Counted from the first letter of the stretch, positions 11,063 through 20,462 are shown. The stretch is DNA of 64,000 bases from Pseudomonas fluorescens (GCF_900215245.1 NZ_LT907842.1:3534001-3598000), one strand, 5' to 3'. Notes: generated by a model not told the origin, from the sequence alone. Numbers and translations are program-made.

Positions 11063-11917
11063 ATGTCACTAAATTTCCCGCTGTTGCTGGTCATCGCCGT
11101 TGCCGTTTGCGGTCTCCTGGCGTTGCTCGATCTGGTGTTCTTCGCCCCGCGTCGGCGGGCGGCTATCGCGTCCTATCAGGGCAGCGTCAGCCAGCCCGAT
11201 GTCGTGGTGATCGAGAAGCTGAACAAAGAGCCTTTGCTGGTTGAATACGGCAAGTCGTTCTTTCCCGTGCTGTTCATCGTACTGGTGCTGCGGTCATTTC
11301 TGGTGGAGCCGTTTCAGATCCCTTCGGGGTCGATGAAACCTACCCTGGACGTCGGCGACTTCATCCTGGTGAACAAGTTTTCCTACGGGATCCGCCTGCC
11401 GGTCATCGACAAGAAAGTCATTCCGGTCGGTGATCCGCAGCGCGGCGATGTGATGGTGTTCCGCTACCCTAGCGACCCGAACGTCAATTACATCAAGCGC
11501 GTGGTCGGCCTGCCGGGCGATGTGATTCGCTACACCAGCGACAAGCGTCTGTTCGTCAACGGGGAGTCGGTGGCCGAGAAATTGATCGGTGCCGAGCCGA
11601 ACACCCTGGGCAGTGCCGAGTTGTACCAGGAAAAACTCGGGGCGGTAGAGCACCAGATCCGCAAGGAAATGACCCGCTACCGTTCGCCGCCTGACACCGA
11701 ATGGAAAGTGCCGGCCGGGCACTACTTCATGATGGGCGACAACCGCGACAACTCCAACGACAGCCGTTACTGGGATGACCCCAACATTCCCAAGGACCTG
11801 CTGGGCATGGTTCCCGACGAGAACATTGTCGGCAAGGCCTTTGCTGTCTGGATGAGCTGGCCGGAACCCAAACTCAGCCACCTGCCGAACTTCTCGCGGG
11901 TCGGGCTGATCAAGTAA
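11063..11917 (+). CDS. lepB: Signal peptidase I
   Basis: A 284-residue inner-membrane serine endopeptidase that removes signal peptides from Sec and Tat exports. Two N-terminal TM segments (about 5-25 and 66-82) precede the periplasmic domain. The catalytic serine is S90 in IPSGSMKPTL and the general base is K145 in NYIKRVVGLPGD, the same numbers as in E. coli LepB. The MMGDNRDNSNDSRYW box is also present. It forms an operon with lepA. Confidence 0.97.
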   Translation: MSLNFPLLLVIAVAVCGLLALLDLVFFAPRRRAAIASYQGSVSQPDVVVIEKLNKEPLLVEYGKSFFPVLFIVLVLRSFLVEPFQIPSGSMKPTLDVGDFILVNKFSYGIRLPVIDKKVIPVGDPQRGDVMVFRYPSDPNVNYIKRVVGLPGDVIRYTSDKRLFVNGESVAEKLIGAEPNTLGSAELYQEKLGAVEHQIRKEMTRYRSPPDTEWKVPAGHYFMMGDNRDNSNDSRYWDDPNIPKDLLGMVPDENIVGKAFAVWMSWPEPKLSHLPNFSRVGLIK

Positions 11918-12069
11918 TACAGGCGGCGCTGTGAACACAGCGCCGAATGCTTTTCTGGGGTGGGGACAATTCATGGCCCGGCCCCATGCGACACCAATCA
12001 GGATTTGAATTTGAACACTGCGTCAATCGTCGATGGCCGCCGGTGCCACCAAACAGATATGGGTAAACC
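11918..12069. other. lepB-rnc spacer with hairpin; no DUF4845 gene
   Basis: 152 bp without an open frame of useful size. In other Pseudomonas I recall a gene of about 120 codons (DUF4845) between lepB and rnc; here only a hairpin and a short AT-richer stretch remain. A tiny frame (MARPHATPIRI) from 11973 was noted but is not supported. Confidence 0.5.
11924..11954 (+). terminator. Hairpin after lepB, probable terminator
   Basis: A perfect 10-bp stem, CGGCGCTGTG (11924-11933) and CACAGCGCCG (11936-11945), with AA at the apex. TTTT occurs at 11951-11954, 5 nt after the stem. The T-run is short and offset, so termination may be partial, leaving some lepAB read-through into rnc. Confidence 0.65.
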
Positions 12070-12759
12070 GTGAGCGTTTCTTTAAGCCGTCTCGAGCGTC
12101 AGCTCGGCTACACCTTCAAGGATCAGGAATTGATGGTCCTTGCCCTCACACACCGCAGTTTTGCCGGGCGTAATAACGAACGCCTGGAATTCCTCGGTGA
12201 TGCCATCCTTAACTTTGCCGCCGGTGAGGCGCTGTTCGAGCGTTTCCCTCAAGCGCGCGAAGGTCAGCTGTCACGCCTGCGCGCGCGCCTGGTCAAAGGT
12301 GAGACCCTGGCCGTGCTGGCCCGTGGTTTCGGCCTGGGCGAGTACCTGCGCCTGGGGTCGGGTGAGCTGAAAAGCGGTGGCTTCCGTCGCGAGTCGATCC
12401 TGGCCGATGCCCTTGAGGCGTTGATCGGTGCGATCTACCTCGATGCAGGCATGGAGACCGCCAAGGAGCGCGTAGTCGCCTGGCTGGCTTCGGAGATCGA
12501 AAGCCTGACGCTGGTCGACACCAACAAAGATCCCAAGACCCGCCTGCAGGAATACCTGCAGTCGCGTGGTTGCGAACTGCCACGCTACGAAGTGGTGGAT
12601 ATCCAGGGTGAGCCGCATTGCCGCGTATTTTTCGTGGAATGTGAGATCACCTTATTGAATGAAAAAAGCCGAGGTCAGGGTGTGAGCCGTCGTATTGCCG
12701 AACAGGTAGCGGCCGCTGCAGCACTGATTGCCCTGGGCGTGGAGAATGGCCATGACTGA
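12070..12759 (+). CDS. rnc: Ribonuclease III
   Basis: A 229-residue double-strand-specific endoribonuclease that processes rRNA precursors and structured mRNA. The N-terminal catalytic domain has the signature [12 protein letters not shown] (about residues 38-49), with the second acidic set around [15 protein letters not shown]-terminal dsRNA-binding domain begins at about residue 154 ([11 protein letters not shown]) and ends in the usual [10 protein letters not shown] helix. GTG start at 12070. The stop overlaps the start of era, as in the conserved rnc-era-recO operon. Confidence 0.97.
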   Translation: MSVSLSRLERQLGYTFKDQELMVLALTHRSFAGRNNERLEFLGDAILNFAAGEALFERFPQAREGQLSRLRARLVKGETLAVLARGFGLGEYLRLGSGELKSGGFRRESILADALEALIGAIYLDAGMETAKERVVAWLASEIESLTLVDTNKDPKTRLQEYLQSRGCELPRYEVVDIQGEPHCRVFFVECEITLLNEKSRGQGVSRRIAEQVAAAAALIALGVENGHD

Positions 12760-13654
12760 TTCAACCGCAACACGCTGTGGCTATGTTGCCATCGTCGGCC
12801 GCCCGAACGTGGGCAAGTCCACGCTGCTGAACCACATCCTGGGCCAGAAGCTGGCGATCACCTCGCGCAAGCCGCAGACCACTCGCCACAACATGCTGGG
12901 TATCAAGACCGAAGGCACCGTGCAAGCGGTGTATGTCGACACCCCGGGCATGCACAAAGGCGGCGAAAAGGCCCTCAACCGTTACATGAACAAGACCGCT
13001 TCGGCGGCGTTGAAAGACGTCGACGTGGTGATATTCGTGGTCGACCGCACCAAGTGGACCGACGAAGACCAGATGGTTCTGGAACGTGTGCAGTACGTCA
13101 CCGGCCCTTTGATCGTCGCGCTGAACAAGACCGACCGTATCGAAGACAAAGCCGAACTGATGCCGCACCTGAGCTGGCTGCAGGAACAACTGCCGAACGC
13201 CCAGATCATCCCGATCTCGGCCCAGCACGGCCACAACCTTGAGGCCCTGGAACGCGTGATCGCCGAGCACCTGCCGGAGAACGAGCACTTCTTCCCGGAA
13301 GACCAGATCACCGACCGCAGCAGCCGTTTCCTCGCCGCCGAACTGGTACGCGAGAAAATCATGCGCCAGATGGGTGCCGAGCTGCCGTACCAGATCACCG
13401 TTGAAATCGAAGAGTTCAAGCAGCAGGGCAAAACCCTGCATATCCACGCGCTGATCCTCGTCGAACGCGACGGCCAGAAAAAAATCATCATTGGCGACAA
13501 GGGCGAGCGCATCAAGCGCATCGGCACCGAAGCGCGCAAGGACATGGAATTGCTGTTCGATTCCAAGATCATGCTTAACCTGTGGGTGAAGGTTAAGGGT
13601 GGCTGGTCCGATGATGAGCGCGCGTTGCGCTCTCTGGGCTACGGCGACCTGTAA
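12752..13654 (+). CDS. era: GTPase Era
   Basis: A 300-residue GTPase that binds 16S rRNA and aids 30S maturation. The G domain has [13 protein letters not shown] and NKTD. A C-terminal KH RNA-binding domain contains [20 protein letters not shown]. The start is ATG 12752, with GGAG at 12741-12744 at 7-nt spacing; an in-frame ATG at 12746 is too close to that site, and longer readings into rnc were rejected. It overlaps rnc by 8 nt. Confidence 0.97.
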   Translation: MTDSTATRCGYVAIVGRPNVGKSTLLNHILGQKLAITSRKPQTTRHNMLGIKTEGTVQAVYVDTPGMHKGGEKALNRYMNKTASAALKDVDVVIFVVDRTKWTDEDQMVLERVQYVTGPLIVALNKTDRIEDKAELMPHLSWLQEQLPNAQIIPISAQHGHNLEALERVIAEHLPENEHFFPEDQITDRSSRFLAAELVREKIMRQMGAELPYQITVEIEEFKQQGKTLHIHALILVERDGQKKIIIGDKGERIKRIGTEARKDMELLFDSKIMLNLWVKVKGGWSDDERALRSLGYGDL

Positions 13655-13673
13655 GGACACCGCAGGGCAAAAA

Positions 13674-13762
13674 TGTGGGAGGGGGCTTGCCCCCGATAGC
13701 GGTGGGTCAGTTAGCAAGTACGTGACTGACACACTGCCATCGGGCGCAAGCCCCCTCCCACA
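13674..13762. repeat. REPIN (inverted REP pair) between era and recO
   Basis: Two REP palindromes in opposite orientation: TGTGGGAGGGGGCTTGCCCC at the left and the complementary CAAGCCCCCTCCCACA at the right, joined by the GGTGGGTCAG...CTGACACAC core. This is the GGGGGC/CCCCCG subtype, shared with the copies at 34.8 and 37.7 kb. Such elements are moved by RAYT transposases encoded elsewhere. Confidence 0.9.
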
Positions 13763-13808
13763 TTAGGTTTGTGTAGTTTTCAAAAATGCATGCCAGCAGT
13801 GAGAACCC

Positions 13809-14498
13809 ATGTCCCAATCCCCACCTCCCAGCCAACTCGCCTACGTCCTGCACAGCCGCGCCTACCGCGAGACCAGCGCGCTGGTGGACTTCATCACGCC
13901 CCAAGGTCGCCTGCGCGCGGTTTTGCGCAGCGCGCGGGGCAAGGCGGGGACGCTGGCGCGGCCGTTCGTGGCCCTGGACGTGGAGTTTCGTGGCAAGGGC
14001 GAGTTGAAAAACGTCGGCCGGCTGGAAAGCGTCGGCAACTCCGCCTGGCTCAATGGCGAGGCGCTGTTCAGTGGCCTCTACCTCAACGAGCTGCTGATCC
14101 GCCTGCTGCCCGCCGAAGACCCGCACCCGGCGGTCTTCGATCACTACGCCGCCACCCTGATAGCCCTGGCCGAAGGGCGCCCTCTGGAGCCGCTGCTGCG
14201 CGCCTTCGAATGGCGCCTGCTTGACGACCTCGGCTACGGCTTTGAACTGAGCAACGACCTGCACGGCGACCCCATCGCCGCCGACGGCATGTACCGTCTG
14301 CAAGTCGATGCCGGGCTTGAACGCGTCTACCTGCTGCAACCGGGCCTGTTCCAGGGCACCGAGTTGTTGGCCATGAGCGAAGCTGACTGGAGCGCGCCAG
14401 GTGCCTTGTCCGCCGCCAAGCGTTTGATGCGCCAGGCGTTGGCGGTGCATTTGGGCGGACGGCCGCTGGTCAGTCGCGAGTTGTTTCGAAAGCCCTGA
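13809..14498 (+). CDS. recO: DNA repair protein RecO
   Basis: A 229-residue mediator of RecF-pathway recombination that loads RecA onto SSB-coated DNA with RecR. The N-terminal OB fold starts at [28 protein letters not shown]; a helical C-terminal region contains [20 protein letters not shown] at 13809. It keeps its usual place after rnc-era but is separated from era by a REPIN of about 90 bp. Confidence 0.95.
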   Translation: MSQSPPPSQLAYVLHSRAYRETSALVDFITPQGRLRAVLRSARGKAGTLARPFVALDVEFRGKGELKNVGRLESVGNSAWLNGEALFSGLYLNELLIRLLPAEDPHPAVFDHYAATLIALAEGRPLEPLLRAFEWRLLDDLGYGFELSNDLHGDPIAADGMYRLQVDAGLERVYLLQPGLFQGTELLAMSEADWSAPGALSAAKRLMRQALAVHLGGRPLVSRELFRKP

Positions 14499-14549
14499 CA
14501 TCCCCGTGTATGCTGTGCACCGTTTCTTTCCCTTTTCAGGAGCGCTTCC

Positions 14550-15293
14550 GTGACCACCAGCAATCGCATTCTTCTTGGCGTCAACATCGACCACGTCGCT
14601 ACCCTGCGCCAGGCCCGGGGCACCCGTTACCCTGACCCGGTCAAGGCTGCGCTGGACGCCGAAGAAGCGGGCGCCGACGGCATCACCGTGCACCTGCGCG
14701 AAGACCGCCGGCACATCCAGGAACGTGATGTGTTGCTGCTCAAGGACGTGCTGCAAACCCGCATGAACTTCGAGATGGGCGTGACCGAAGAAATGATGGC
14801 GTTCGCCGAGCGCATCCGCCCGGCGCATATCTGCCTGGTGCCGGAAACCCGCCAGGAGCTGACCACCGAAGGCGGCCTCGATGTGGCCGGCCAGGAAGCG
14901 CGGATCAAAGCCGCGGTGGAACGCCTGTCGAAGATCGGCAGCGAAGTGTCGCTGTTCATCGACGCCGACCCGCGCCAGATCGAAGCCTCGCGTCGTGTCG
15001 GCGCGCCAGCCATCGAACTGCACACCGGCCGTTACGCCGACGCCACCACGCCGACCGAAGTCGCTGACGAGTTGCAGCGCATCGTCGAGGGCGTCAACTG
15101 CGGCCTGAATGAAGGTCTGATCGTCAACGCCGGCCATGGCCTGCACTACCACAACGTGGAAGCGGTCGCCGCGATCAAGGGCATCAACGAACTGAACATC
15201 GGCCACGCGTTGGTGGCGCATGCGCTGTTCGTCGGTTTCAAAGGCGCGGTCGCCGAGATGAAAGCCCTGATCCTCGCCGCCGCCAAGCACTGA
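14550..15293 (+). CDS. pdxJ: Pyridoxine 5'-phosphate synthase
   Basis: A 247-residue TIM-barrel enzyme that condenses 1-deoxyxylulose 5-phosphate with 3-amino-2-oxopropyl phosphate to pyridoxine 5'-phosphate (DXP-dependent vitamin B6 synthesis). Recognisable family segments are [37 protein letters not shown] and [14 protein letters not shown] start at 14550, with AGGAGCG upstream. It is the last gene of the rnc-era-recO-pdxJ row; acpS, which follows pdxJ in enterobacteria, is absent here. Confidence 0.97.
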   Translation: MTTSNRILLGVNIDHVATLRQARGTRYPDPVKAALDAEEAGADGITVHLREDRRHIQERDVLLLKDVLQTRMNFEMGVTEEMMAFAERIRPAHICLVPETRQELTTEGGLDVAGQEARIKAAVERLSKIGSEVSLFIDADPRQIEASRRVGAPAIELHTGRYADATTPTEVADELQRIVEGVNCGLNEGLIVNAGHGLHYHNVEAVAAIKGINELNIGHALVAHALFVGFKGAVAEMKALILAAAKH

Positions 15294-15327
15294 TCAGACA
15301 CAGGATATTTCCTGTGTGTGCGGGCTT

Positions 15328-15418
15328 GTGTGGGAGCAGGCTTGCTCGCGAATACGGTGGGTCAGCCAATACATGTGCTGACTGGCACACCGCATTTGCG
15401 AGCAAGCCCGCTCCCACA
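15328..15418. repeat. REPIN after pdxJ
   Basis: An inverted REP pair: GTGTGGGAGCAGGCTTGCTC on the left and GAGCAAGCCCGCTCCCACA on the right, around GGTGGGTCAG and CTGACTGGCACACCG. This is the GCTTGCTCGCGAA subtype, also seen at 40.9 kb and in the half-element near 20.4 kb. Confidence 0.9.
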
Positions 15419-15500
15419 TTGGCCCATTCTCATCTTTATACCCCTGTGTTTTCGCCATGCGGCAATGCGAAGCCTTACTGTTTAGCCGGGTCAGGTGTAT

Positions 15501-15541
15501 CGTATCTGCCCTTTGCGGGCCTCTGGCGCGCGGCAGATACG
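15501..15541 (+). promoter_or_regulatory. Leader hairpin directly before the multicopper oxidase gene
   Basis: Perfect 10-bp inverted arms CGTATCTGCC (15501-15510) and GGCAGATACG (15532-15541) flank a 21-nt GC-rich spacer. The right arm ends 2 nt before the GAGG ribosome-binding site and 10 nt before the GTG start. Such a stem could be a repressor operator or an RNA element controlling initiation. Confidence 0.6.
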
Positions 15542-15551
15542 TGAGGTTGTT

Positions 15552-16928
15552 GTGTCCCGATCCTTTTCCCGTCGACAAATCCTGGGTGGCCTTGCAGGCC
15601 TGGCCGTCGTGGGCGTCGGTGCCGGTGGCGCCTATCGCTACTGGCTGGGGAAAGTCGCCGAGGCCGAAGCCGGGCACGATTATGAGCTGATCGCGGCGCC
15701 CTTGGACGTGGAGCTGGTGCCTGGGCACACGACCCAAGCCTGGGCGTTCGGCCCCTCCGCGCCAGGCACCGAGTTGCGCGTGCGCCAGGGCGAATGGCTG
15801 CGGGTGCGCTTTATCAACCACCTGCCGGTGGCCACTACCATCCACTGGCATGGCATTCGCCTGCCCCTGGAAATGGACGGCGTGCCTTACGTCTCGCAGT
15901 TGCCGGTGTTGCCCGGTGAATATTTCGACTACAAATTCCGCGTGCCGGACGCCGGCAGCTACTGGTATCACCCCCATGTGAACAGCAGCGAAGAACTCGG
16001 CCGTGGCCTGGTTGGCCCGCTGATCATCGAAGAGCGCGAGCCCACCGGTTTCAAGCACGAACGCACCCTGAGCCTGAAAAGCTGGCACGTCGACGAAGAG
16101 GGCGCTTTTGTCGCCTTTAGCGTGCCCCGCGAGGCGGCCCGCGGCGGCACGGCCGGGCGGCTGTCGACGATCAACGGCGTGTCCCAGGCGGTGATTGATT
16201 TGCCGGCTGGGCAGATCACCCGCGTGCGGTTGCTCAACCTCGACAACACCCTGACCTACCGCCTGAACATTCCCGACGTCGAAGCCCAGATCTACGCGCT
16301 GGACGGCAACCCCATCGAGCCGCGGCCACTGGGCAAGGAGTACTGGCTGGGCCCGGGCATGCGTATCTGCCTGGCGATCAAGGCACCGCCAGCGGGTGAG
16401 GAGTTGTCGATCCGCAATGGCCCTGTGCGCCTGGGCACCTTTCGCTCGGTGGCCAATGCCGACGCGCCCAGCGAATGGCCACCGGCATTGCCCGCCAACC
16501 CGATTGCCGAGCCAGACCTGGCCAACGCCGAGAAACTCAACTTCAATTTCGAGTGGGTCGGCACGGTGTCGGTGGATGACGGCAAGCCGCCGAGCCTGTG
16601 GCAGATCAACGGCAAGGCCTGGGACATCACTGACAAGACCTGTGCCGACCGCCCAATCGCCAAACTGGAGAAGGGCAAGAGCTACATTTTCGAATTGAAG
16701 AACATGACCCAATACCAACACCCGATCCACCTGCACGGCATGAGCTTCAAAGTGATCGCGTCGAACCGCCACAAGGTAATTCCATACTTCACCGACACCT
16801 ACCTGCTGGGCAAGAACGAACGTGCCCGCGTGGCGTTGGTGGCTGATAATCCGGGGGTGTGGATGTTCCATTGCCACGTGATCGACCACATGGAAACCGG
16901 CCTGATGGCCGCCATCGAGGTGGCGTGA
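15552..16928 (+). CDS. Tat-exported multicopper oxidase
   Basis: A 458-residue laccase-like oxidase. The start is GTG 15552 with GAGG 5 nt before it. The N-terminus MSRSFSRRQILGGLAGLAVV is a twin-arginine signal, so the enzyme should be folded in the cytoplasm and exported to the periplasm. All four copper-binding segments are intact: HWHG (98-101), YWYHPH (137-142), HPIHLHG (390-396) and HCHVIDHMET (440-449, type 1/3 copper). No Met-rich CueO-like insert is seen. Likely roles are Cu(I), metal or phenol oxidation; the substrate cannot be read from the sequence. tadA starts on its stop codon. Confidence 0.9.
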   Translation: MSRSFSRRQILGGLAGLAVVGVGAGGAYRYWLGKVAEAEAGHDYELIAAPLDVELVPGHTTQAWAFGPSAPGTELRVRQGEWLRVRFINHLPVATTIHWHGIRLPLEMDGVPYVSQLPVLPGEYFDYKFRVPDAGSYWYHPHVNSSEELGRGLVGPLIIEEREPTGFKHERTLSLKSWHVDEEGAFVAFSVPREAARGGTAGRLSTINGVSQAVIDLPAGQITRVRLLNLDNTLTYRLNIPDVEAQIYALDGNPIEPRPLGKEYWLGPGMRICLAIKAPPAGEELSIRNGPVRLGTFRSVANADAPSEWPPALPANPIAEPDLANAEKLNFNFEWVGTVSVDDGKPPSLWQINGKAWDITDKTCADRPIAKLEKGKSYIFELKNMTQYQHPIHLHGMSFKVIASNRHKVIPYFTDTYLLGKNERARVALVADNPGVWMFHCHVIDHMETGLMAAIEVA

Positions 16929-17425
16929 TGCGCCAGATTCGCCCCGCCGCGATTATCGACCGCAGCCGTGACCAGGCGTTTATGCGCGAAGCGCTGGCCC
17001 TCGCGGCCCAAGGCGCGGCACTCGGCGAAGTGCCGGTGGGCGCCGTGCTGGTGCAGGACGGTGAAATCATCGGCCGAGGCTTCAACTGCCCGATCAGTGG
17101 CAACGACCCCAGCGCCCACGCCGAAATGGTCGCCATCCGCGCCGCTGCGCAAGCGATCAGCAACTATCGGCTGGTGGGCAGCACGCTGTATGTGACCCTG
17201 GAGCCGTGCAGCATGTGCGCGGGCCTGATCGTGCATTCACGCATCGCGCGCGTGGTGTATGGCGCACTGGAGCCGAAGGCCGGCATCGTACAAAGCCAGG
17301 GCCAGTTTTTTACCCAGGGGTTTCTCAACCACCGGGTGTTGTTTGAAGGCGGGGTGTTGGCTGAGGAGTGTGGGACGGTGTTGAGTGAGTTCTTCAAGGC
17401 TCGTCGAGCCAAACCCACACTCTGA
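16928..17425 (+). CDS. tadA: tRNA-specific adenosine deaminase TadA
   Basis: A 165-residue cytidine-deaminase-fold enzyme that converts A34 to inosine in the tRNA-Arg(ACG) anticodon. The zinc site is complete: HAEMVAI (H-A-E, with catalytic Glu) and PCSMCAG (PCxxC). GAVLVQDGEIIGRG and NDPSAHAEM are typical TadA stretches. The ATG at 16928 overlaps the oxidase stop (TGATG), giving translational coupling; an upstream in-frame ATG inside the oxidase was rejected. The coupling to a copper oxidase appears to be positional. Confidence 0.96.
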   Translation: MRQIRPAAIIDRSRDQAFMREALALAAQGAALGEVPVGAVLVQDGEIIGRGFNCPISGNDPSAHAEMVAIRAAAQAISNYRLVGSTLYVTLEPCSMCAGLIVHSRIARVVYGALEPKAGIVQSQGQFFTQGFLNHRVLFEGGVLAEECGTVLSEFFKARRAKPTL

Positions 17426-17442
17426 GCAACACTGAACACCAA

Positions 17443-17530
17443 TGTGGGAGCTGGCTTGCCTGCGATAGCTATCTTTCAGTCAATTCATCAGTGACTGGTA
17501 CACCGCTATCGCAGGCAAGCCAGCTCCCAC
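17443..17530. repeat. REPIN between tadA and cmoB
   Basis: Inverted REP arms TGTGGGAGCTGGCTTGCC and GGCAAGCCAGCTCCCAC with the variant core GCGATAGC...GCTATCGC. This AGCTGGCTTGCC subtype occurs only once in the window. It sits between the convergent ends of tadA and cmoB. Confidence 0.9.
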
Positions 17531-17563
17531 CTTTGAATCTCCATTTTTCCAGGGAGATTGGGG

Positions 17564-18520
17564 TTACTTCCTGGCGATAATCACCGCGCGCATCGGCGCC
17601 GGCAGCCCCTCAATGGTCTTGCTGTGATCATCCGGGTCCAGGAAGTCACTCAGCGACTGATACTTCATCCACTCCGTGCCACGCTGTTCTTCGACCGTGG
17701 TCACGCTCACGTCCACACAGCGCACATCACTGAAACCGGCCCGTCGCAGCCACAGCATCAGCGCCGGCACCGACGGCAGGAACCACACGTTGCGCATTTG
17801 CGCATAACGGTCTTCCGGCACCAGCACCTGCTGCTGATCGCCTTCGACGACCAGGGTTTCCAGGACCAACTCGCCGCCTTTGACCAAGGTGTCCTTGAGC
17901 GCCAGCAAGTGCTCAATGGGCGAACGACGATGGTAGAACACGCCCATGGAAAACACCGTGTCGAAGCCTTCCAGGTTCGACGGCAGGTCTTCAAACGGGA
18001 ACGGCAAGTGCCAGGCCTTTGGCTCGTTCAGGTAGCGCTGCACGGCCTGGAACTGGCAGAAGAACAGCCAGTTCGGGTCCACGCCAATGACGCTGTCGGC
18101 CCCCGCGCCGAGCATGCGCCACATGTAATAGCCGTTGCCGCAACCCACATCGAGGATGCGCTTGCCCTTCAAATCCAGGTGCGGTGCAACCCGCGACCAC
18201 TTCCAGTCCGAACGCCACTCGGTGTCCACATGCACGCCAAACAGGTTGAACGGGCCTTTGCGCCATGGGCTCAGGCCCATCAGCGCGGTGTGCATTTGCG
18301 CGCGCGTGGCGTCGTCGCAGTCGGTATCAAGGGTCAGGCCATTGAGCAAATCGACTTCGCTGGGCTGGATCTGCGGCAGCGCATCCAACGCACTCTGCCA
18401 GCGTTCGAGGTCGCCATGACCCTTTTCCATTTTGCTATCGAGCTGCGCTTGCAGGCCCTGGGCCCATACGGCCAGGGGAGTGCCGACCAAATGGCGGGCG
18501 AGAGGGGACAGATCAATCAT
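17564..18520 (-). CDS. cmoB: tRNA U34 carboxymethyltransferase CmoB
   Basis: A 318-residue enzyme that transfers a carboxymethyl group from carboxy-S-adenosyl-methionine to 5-hydroxyuridine-34 of tRNAs, giving cmo5U. It has the SAM-type loop [15 protein letters not shown] and the CmoB-typical [22 protein letters not shown] (split here at about residue 93) and [16 protein letters not shown]. Its ATG at 18520 overlaps the cmoA stop by 4 nt, so the two are co-translated. Confidence 0.97.
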   Translation of the reverse strand: MIDLSPLARHLVGTPLAVWAQGLQAQLDSKMEKGHGDLERWQSALDALPQIQPSEVDLLNGLTLDTDCDDATRAQMHTALMGLSPWRKGPFNLFGVHVDTEWRSDWKWSRVAPHLDLKGKRILDVGCGNGYYMWRMLGAGADSVIGVDPNWLFFCQFQAVQRYLNEPKAWHLPFPFEDLPSNLEGFDTVFSMGVFYHRRSPIEHLLALKDTLVKGGELVLETLVVEGDQQQVLVPEDRYAQMRNVWFLPSVPALMLWLRRAGFSDVRCVDVSVTTVEEQRGTEWMKYQSLSDFLDPDDHSKTIEGLPAPMRAVIIARK

Positions 18521-19260
18521 GGCAAGGCAATCAACGAGGCAAAGTTAAGACACTGGAACCACGGCACGACTTTCGAGAACCCGGCCGCCAGCAGGCGTGC
18601 GCGATGTTCTTCGAGGCTGTCGGGCTTCATGACGTTTTCGATGGCGCTGCGCTTCTGGGCAATTTCCAGTTCGCTGTAGCCGTTGGCGCGTTTGAACGCG
18701 ATATGCAGGTCGGTGAGCAGCGTGTGTTCTTCAGGGTCATTGAAGCGCAGCTTTTCCGAGAGGATCAACGCCCCGCCTGGCAGCAGCGACTGGCGGATAC
18801 GGCCGAGCAATGCCAGGCGCTCATCGGGGGCGATGAATTGCAGCGTGAAGTTCAGCGCCACCACCGAGGCCGGCTGGAACTGCAGCGCGAGGATATCACC
18901 CTCGACCACCTCGACCGGCAGCAACTCCTGGAACATCGAGTCCTGGCCATTGAGGTATTCGCGGCAGCGCTCGACCATCGCCGCCGAGTTGTCCACTGCG
19001 ATGACCCGGCAACCGTCGGTGCGCACATGGCGGCGCAAGGCCTGGGTGACGGCGCCAAGCGACGAGCCGAGGTCGTAGAGCACGCTGTGGCGTTGGGCAA
19101 ATTGCGCCGCGAGCACGCCGAGGTTCTCGACGATGGTCGGGTAACCCGGCACCGAACGCTTGATCATGTCCGGGAACACCCGTACCACGTCCTCGTTAAA
19201 GGCGAAGTCCGGCACCTGGGGCAGGGGCTGGGCGAATAGGCGATCGGGTTCTTTGCTCAC
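18517..19260 (-). CDS. cmoA: Carboxy-SAM synthase CmoA
   Basis: A 247-residue enzyme that makes carboxy-S-adenosyl-methionine from SAM and prephenate for CmoB. Visible family features are the N-terminal [21 protein letters not shown], the nucleotide loop [15 protein letters not shown] and [11 protein letters not shown]. Length matches the family (about 247). First gene of cmoA-cmoB on the minus strand. Confidence 0.97.
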   Translation of the reverse strand: MSKEPDRLFAQPLPQVPDFAFNEDVVRVFPDMIKRSVPGYPTIVENLGVLAAQFAQRHSVLYDLGSSLGAVTQALRRHVRTDGCRVIAVDNSAAMVERCREYLNGQDSMFQELLPVEVVEGDILALQFQPASVVALNFTLQFIAPDERLALLGRIRQSLLPGGALILSEKLRFNDPEEHTLLTDLHIAFKRANGYSELEIAQKRSAIENVMKPDSLEEHRARLLAAGFSKVVPWFQCLNFASLIALP

Positions 19261-19296
19261 GGTTGGTCCGGCGACGAGGGGGGAAAGGCCGGCATT

Positions 19297-19953
19297 TTAG
19301 CCAAGTTGGCCCTCGTGTGCGCGGGTTGTCTGATGGAAAGCAGACGCGGTGATGCCCCACTGGCCCAGCCAATACGTGATGATCAGCCAATACGGTGCTG
19401 CTTCGAACGCCAGCACAAACCGATTGATGCCGATCAGCGTGTCGGAAAATACAAACGACACCGCCCCCGCCGCCGCCAGCAGCGCCGAACGTTTTGGCAC
19501 GTCGCTGCCCAGCCGGGCCAATGCCCGCCAGAGCATGGCGCTGATCACCAGGGCATACACCACCACCGGAATCAGCAAGTCGCCCAGGCCATGGGCGATC
19601 AGAATACTCAGCAGGATCGCGCCCACACCCAGCGCCAATACCAAGGGCAACACCGCCAGGCGGCGGCAATCGCTGAAATAGGCTTTTAAATACGCCAGGT
19701 GCGCGACCAGGAAGGCGCCGAGACCGAAGATAAACAGGTCGCCCGGCCAGGCGAGCAAGACATCGCCGAGCAGAGAGAAAATCAGCCCGAGGCTGATCCA
19801 GCGACGATAGTCAGTGGGCGGCGCATCATGCAGCCAGCCCAGCAGCGCGAGTACCGGCAGCGGCTTGACCAGCAGGCACAGCAACGCGGCATGGGTGGTC
19901 AGCCCGTAGATAAAGGTCCCGGCGCCCATCAACGCAAGAATCAGCCATGGCAT
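19297..19953 (-). CDS. Lysoplasmalogenase-type (YhhN/TMEM86) membrane protein
   Basis: A 218-residue polytopic protein with about seven to eight hydrophobic helices. YhhN-family members hydrolyse the vinyl-ether bond of lysoplasmalogens in animals; the bacterial substrate is unclear. Family cues are KPLPVLALLGWL, SLLGDVLLAWPGDLFIFGLGAFLVAHLAYL and SDTLIGINRF, containing the conserved aspartates of the TMEM86 core. The ATG at 19953 is 1 nt beyond the stop of the chagasin-like gene, so the two form an operon. Confidence 0.88.
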   Translation of the reverse strand: MPWLILALMGAGTFIYGLTTHAALLCLLVKPLPVLALLGWLHDAPPTDYRRWISLGLIFSLLGDVLLAWPGDLFIFGLGAFLVAHLAYLKAYFSDCRRLAVLPLVLALGVGAILLSILIAHGLGDLLIPVVVYALVISAMLWRALARLGSDVPKRSALLAAAGAVSFVFSDTLIGINRFVLAFEAAPYWLIITYWLGQWGITASAFHQTTRAHEGQLG

Positions 19954-19954
19954 A

Positions 19955-20344
19955 TCAGTTCACCGTGATGGCGCAGTCGAAGGTTTCGGCAGGCTCGGCT
20001 TCCGGCTCCCAAGGTTGTTGGGAGGTCAGGCGCAAACGGCCCTGGCCGGCCGCGAAGGCCTGGAAACGCCAGGTGGAGTGGCCACCGCCGCCGATCACCC
20101 CGGATTCCGCGCTGCTGTAGACCTCCGGGCTCAAGGCGCGCAGCACACCGCCGGCCGAATCCTGGATGGCCCAGCGGTAGCCGGTGGTGGGGTTGCTCGG
20201 CAAGGTGAGGATCAGGTTTTGCCCGGTTTTAAGCTGCAGCGGGCAGGCGCTCTGGTTGTCCACTGTGACGTTTTGCTTGGGGGCACTGGCGCAGGCGCCC
20301 AGCAGGGCAAGGCTCAAGGGGAGAAGCAGGCGGGCAGCGGTCAT
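19955..20344 (-). CDS. Chagasin-like (I42) protease inhibitor lipoprotein
   Basis: A 129-residue lipoprotein. The signal peptide LLLPLSLALLGAC gives a lipobox (LGAC) with the modified cysteine at residue 18. The mature part has the I42 inhibitor landmarks: NPTTGYRW (loop 1), a GGGG-containing loop, and QQPWEP (loop 3). In the family these three loops plug the active-site cleft of papain-like cysteine proteases. Why a Pseudomonas places such an inhibitor in the envelope is unclear; protection against foreign or host cysteine proteases is an inference. First gene of a pair with the YhhN-type gene. Confidence 0.85.
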   Translation of the reverse strand: MTAARLLLPLSLALLGACASAPKQNVTVDNQSACPLQLKTGQNLILTLPSNPTTGYRWAIQDSAGGVLRALSPEVYSSAESGVIGGGGHSTWRFQAFAAGQGRLRLTSQQPWEPEAEPAETFDCAITVN

Positions 20345-20436
20345 GGAGGCTCCGTTGTGTGGCGACGAAGGGCGAGCATAACCGAAGATGAGGCAGGGTG
20401 TGACAAGCGGGGATTTTGTGGCGAATGGGCTGGCCC

Positions 20437-20462
20437 TTTCGCGAGCAAGCCCGCTCCCACAT
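20437..20462. repeat. Single REP half-element and decayed neighbour
   Basis: TTCGCGAGCAAGCCCGCTCCCACA is one arm of the REP family, without a clean partner. About 50 bp downstream GCGGCTCACTCGCGAAGAGG resembles a mutated second arm. It lies in the 202-bp gap between the chagasin-like gene and the lon 3' end. Confidence 0.75.

Noticed and set aside
13707..16889. Minus-strand ORFs of 527 and 531 codons
   Set aside because: They are opposite recO/pdxJ and the multicopper oxidase, run through REPINs, and have no recognisable domains.
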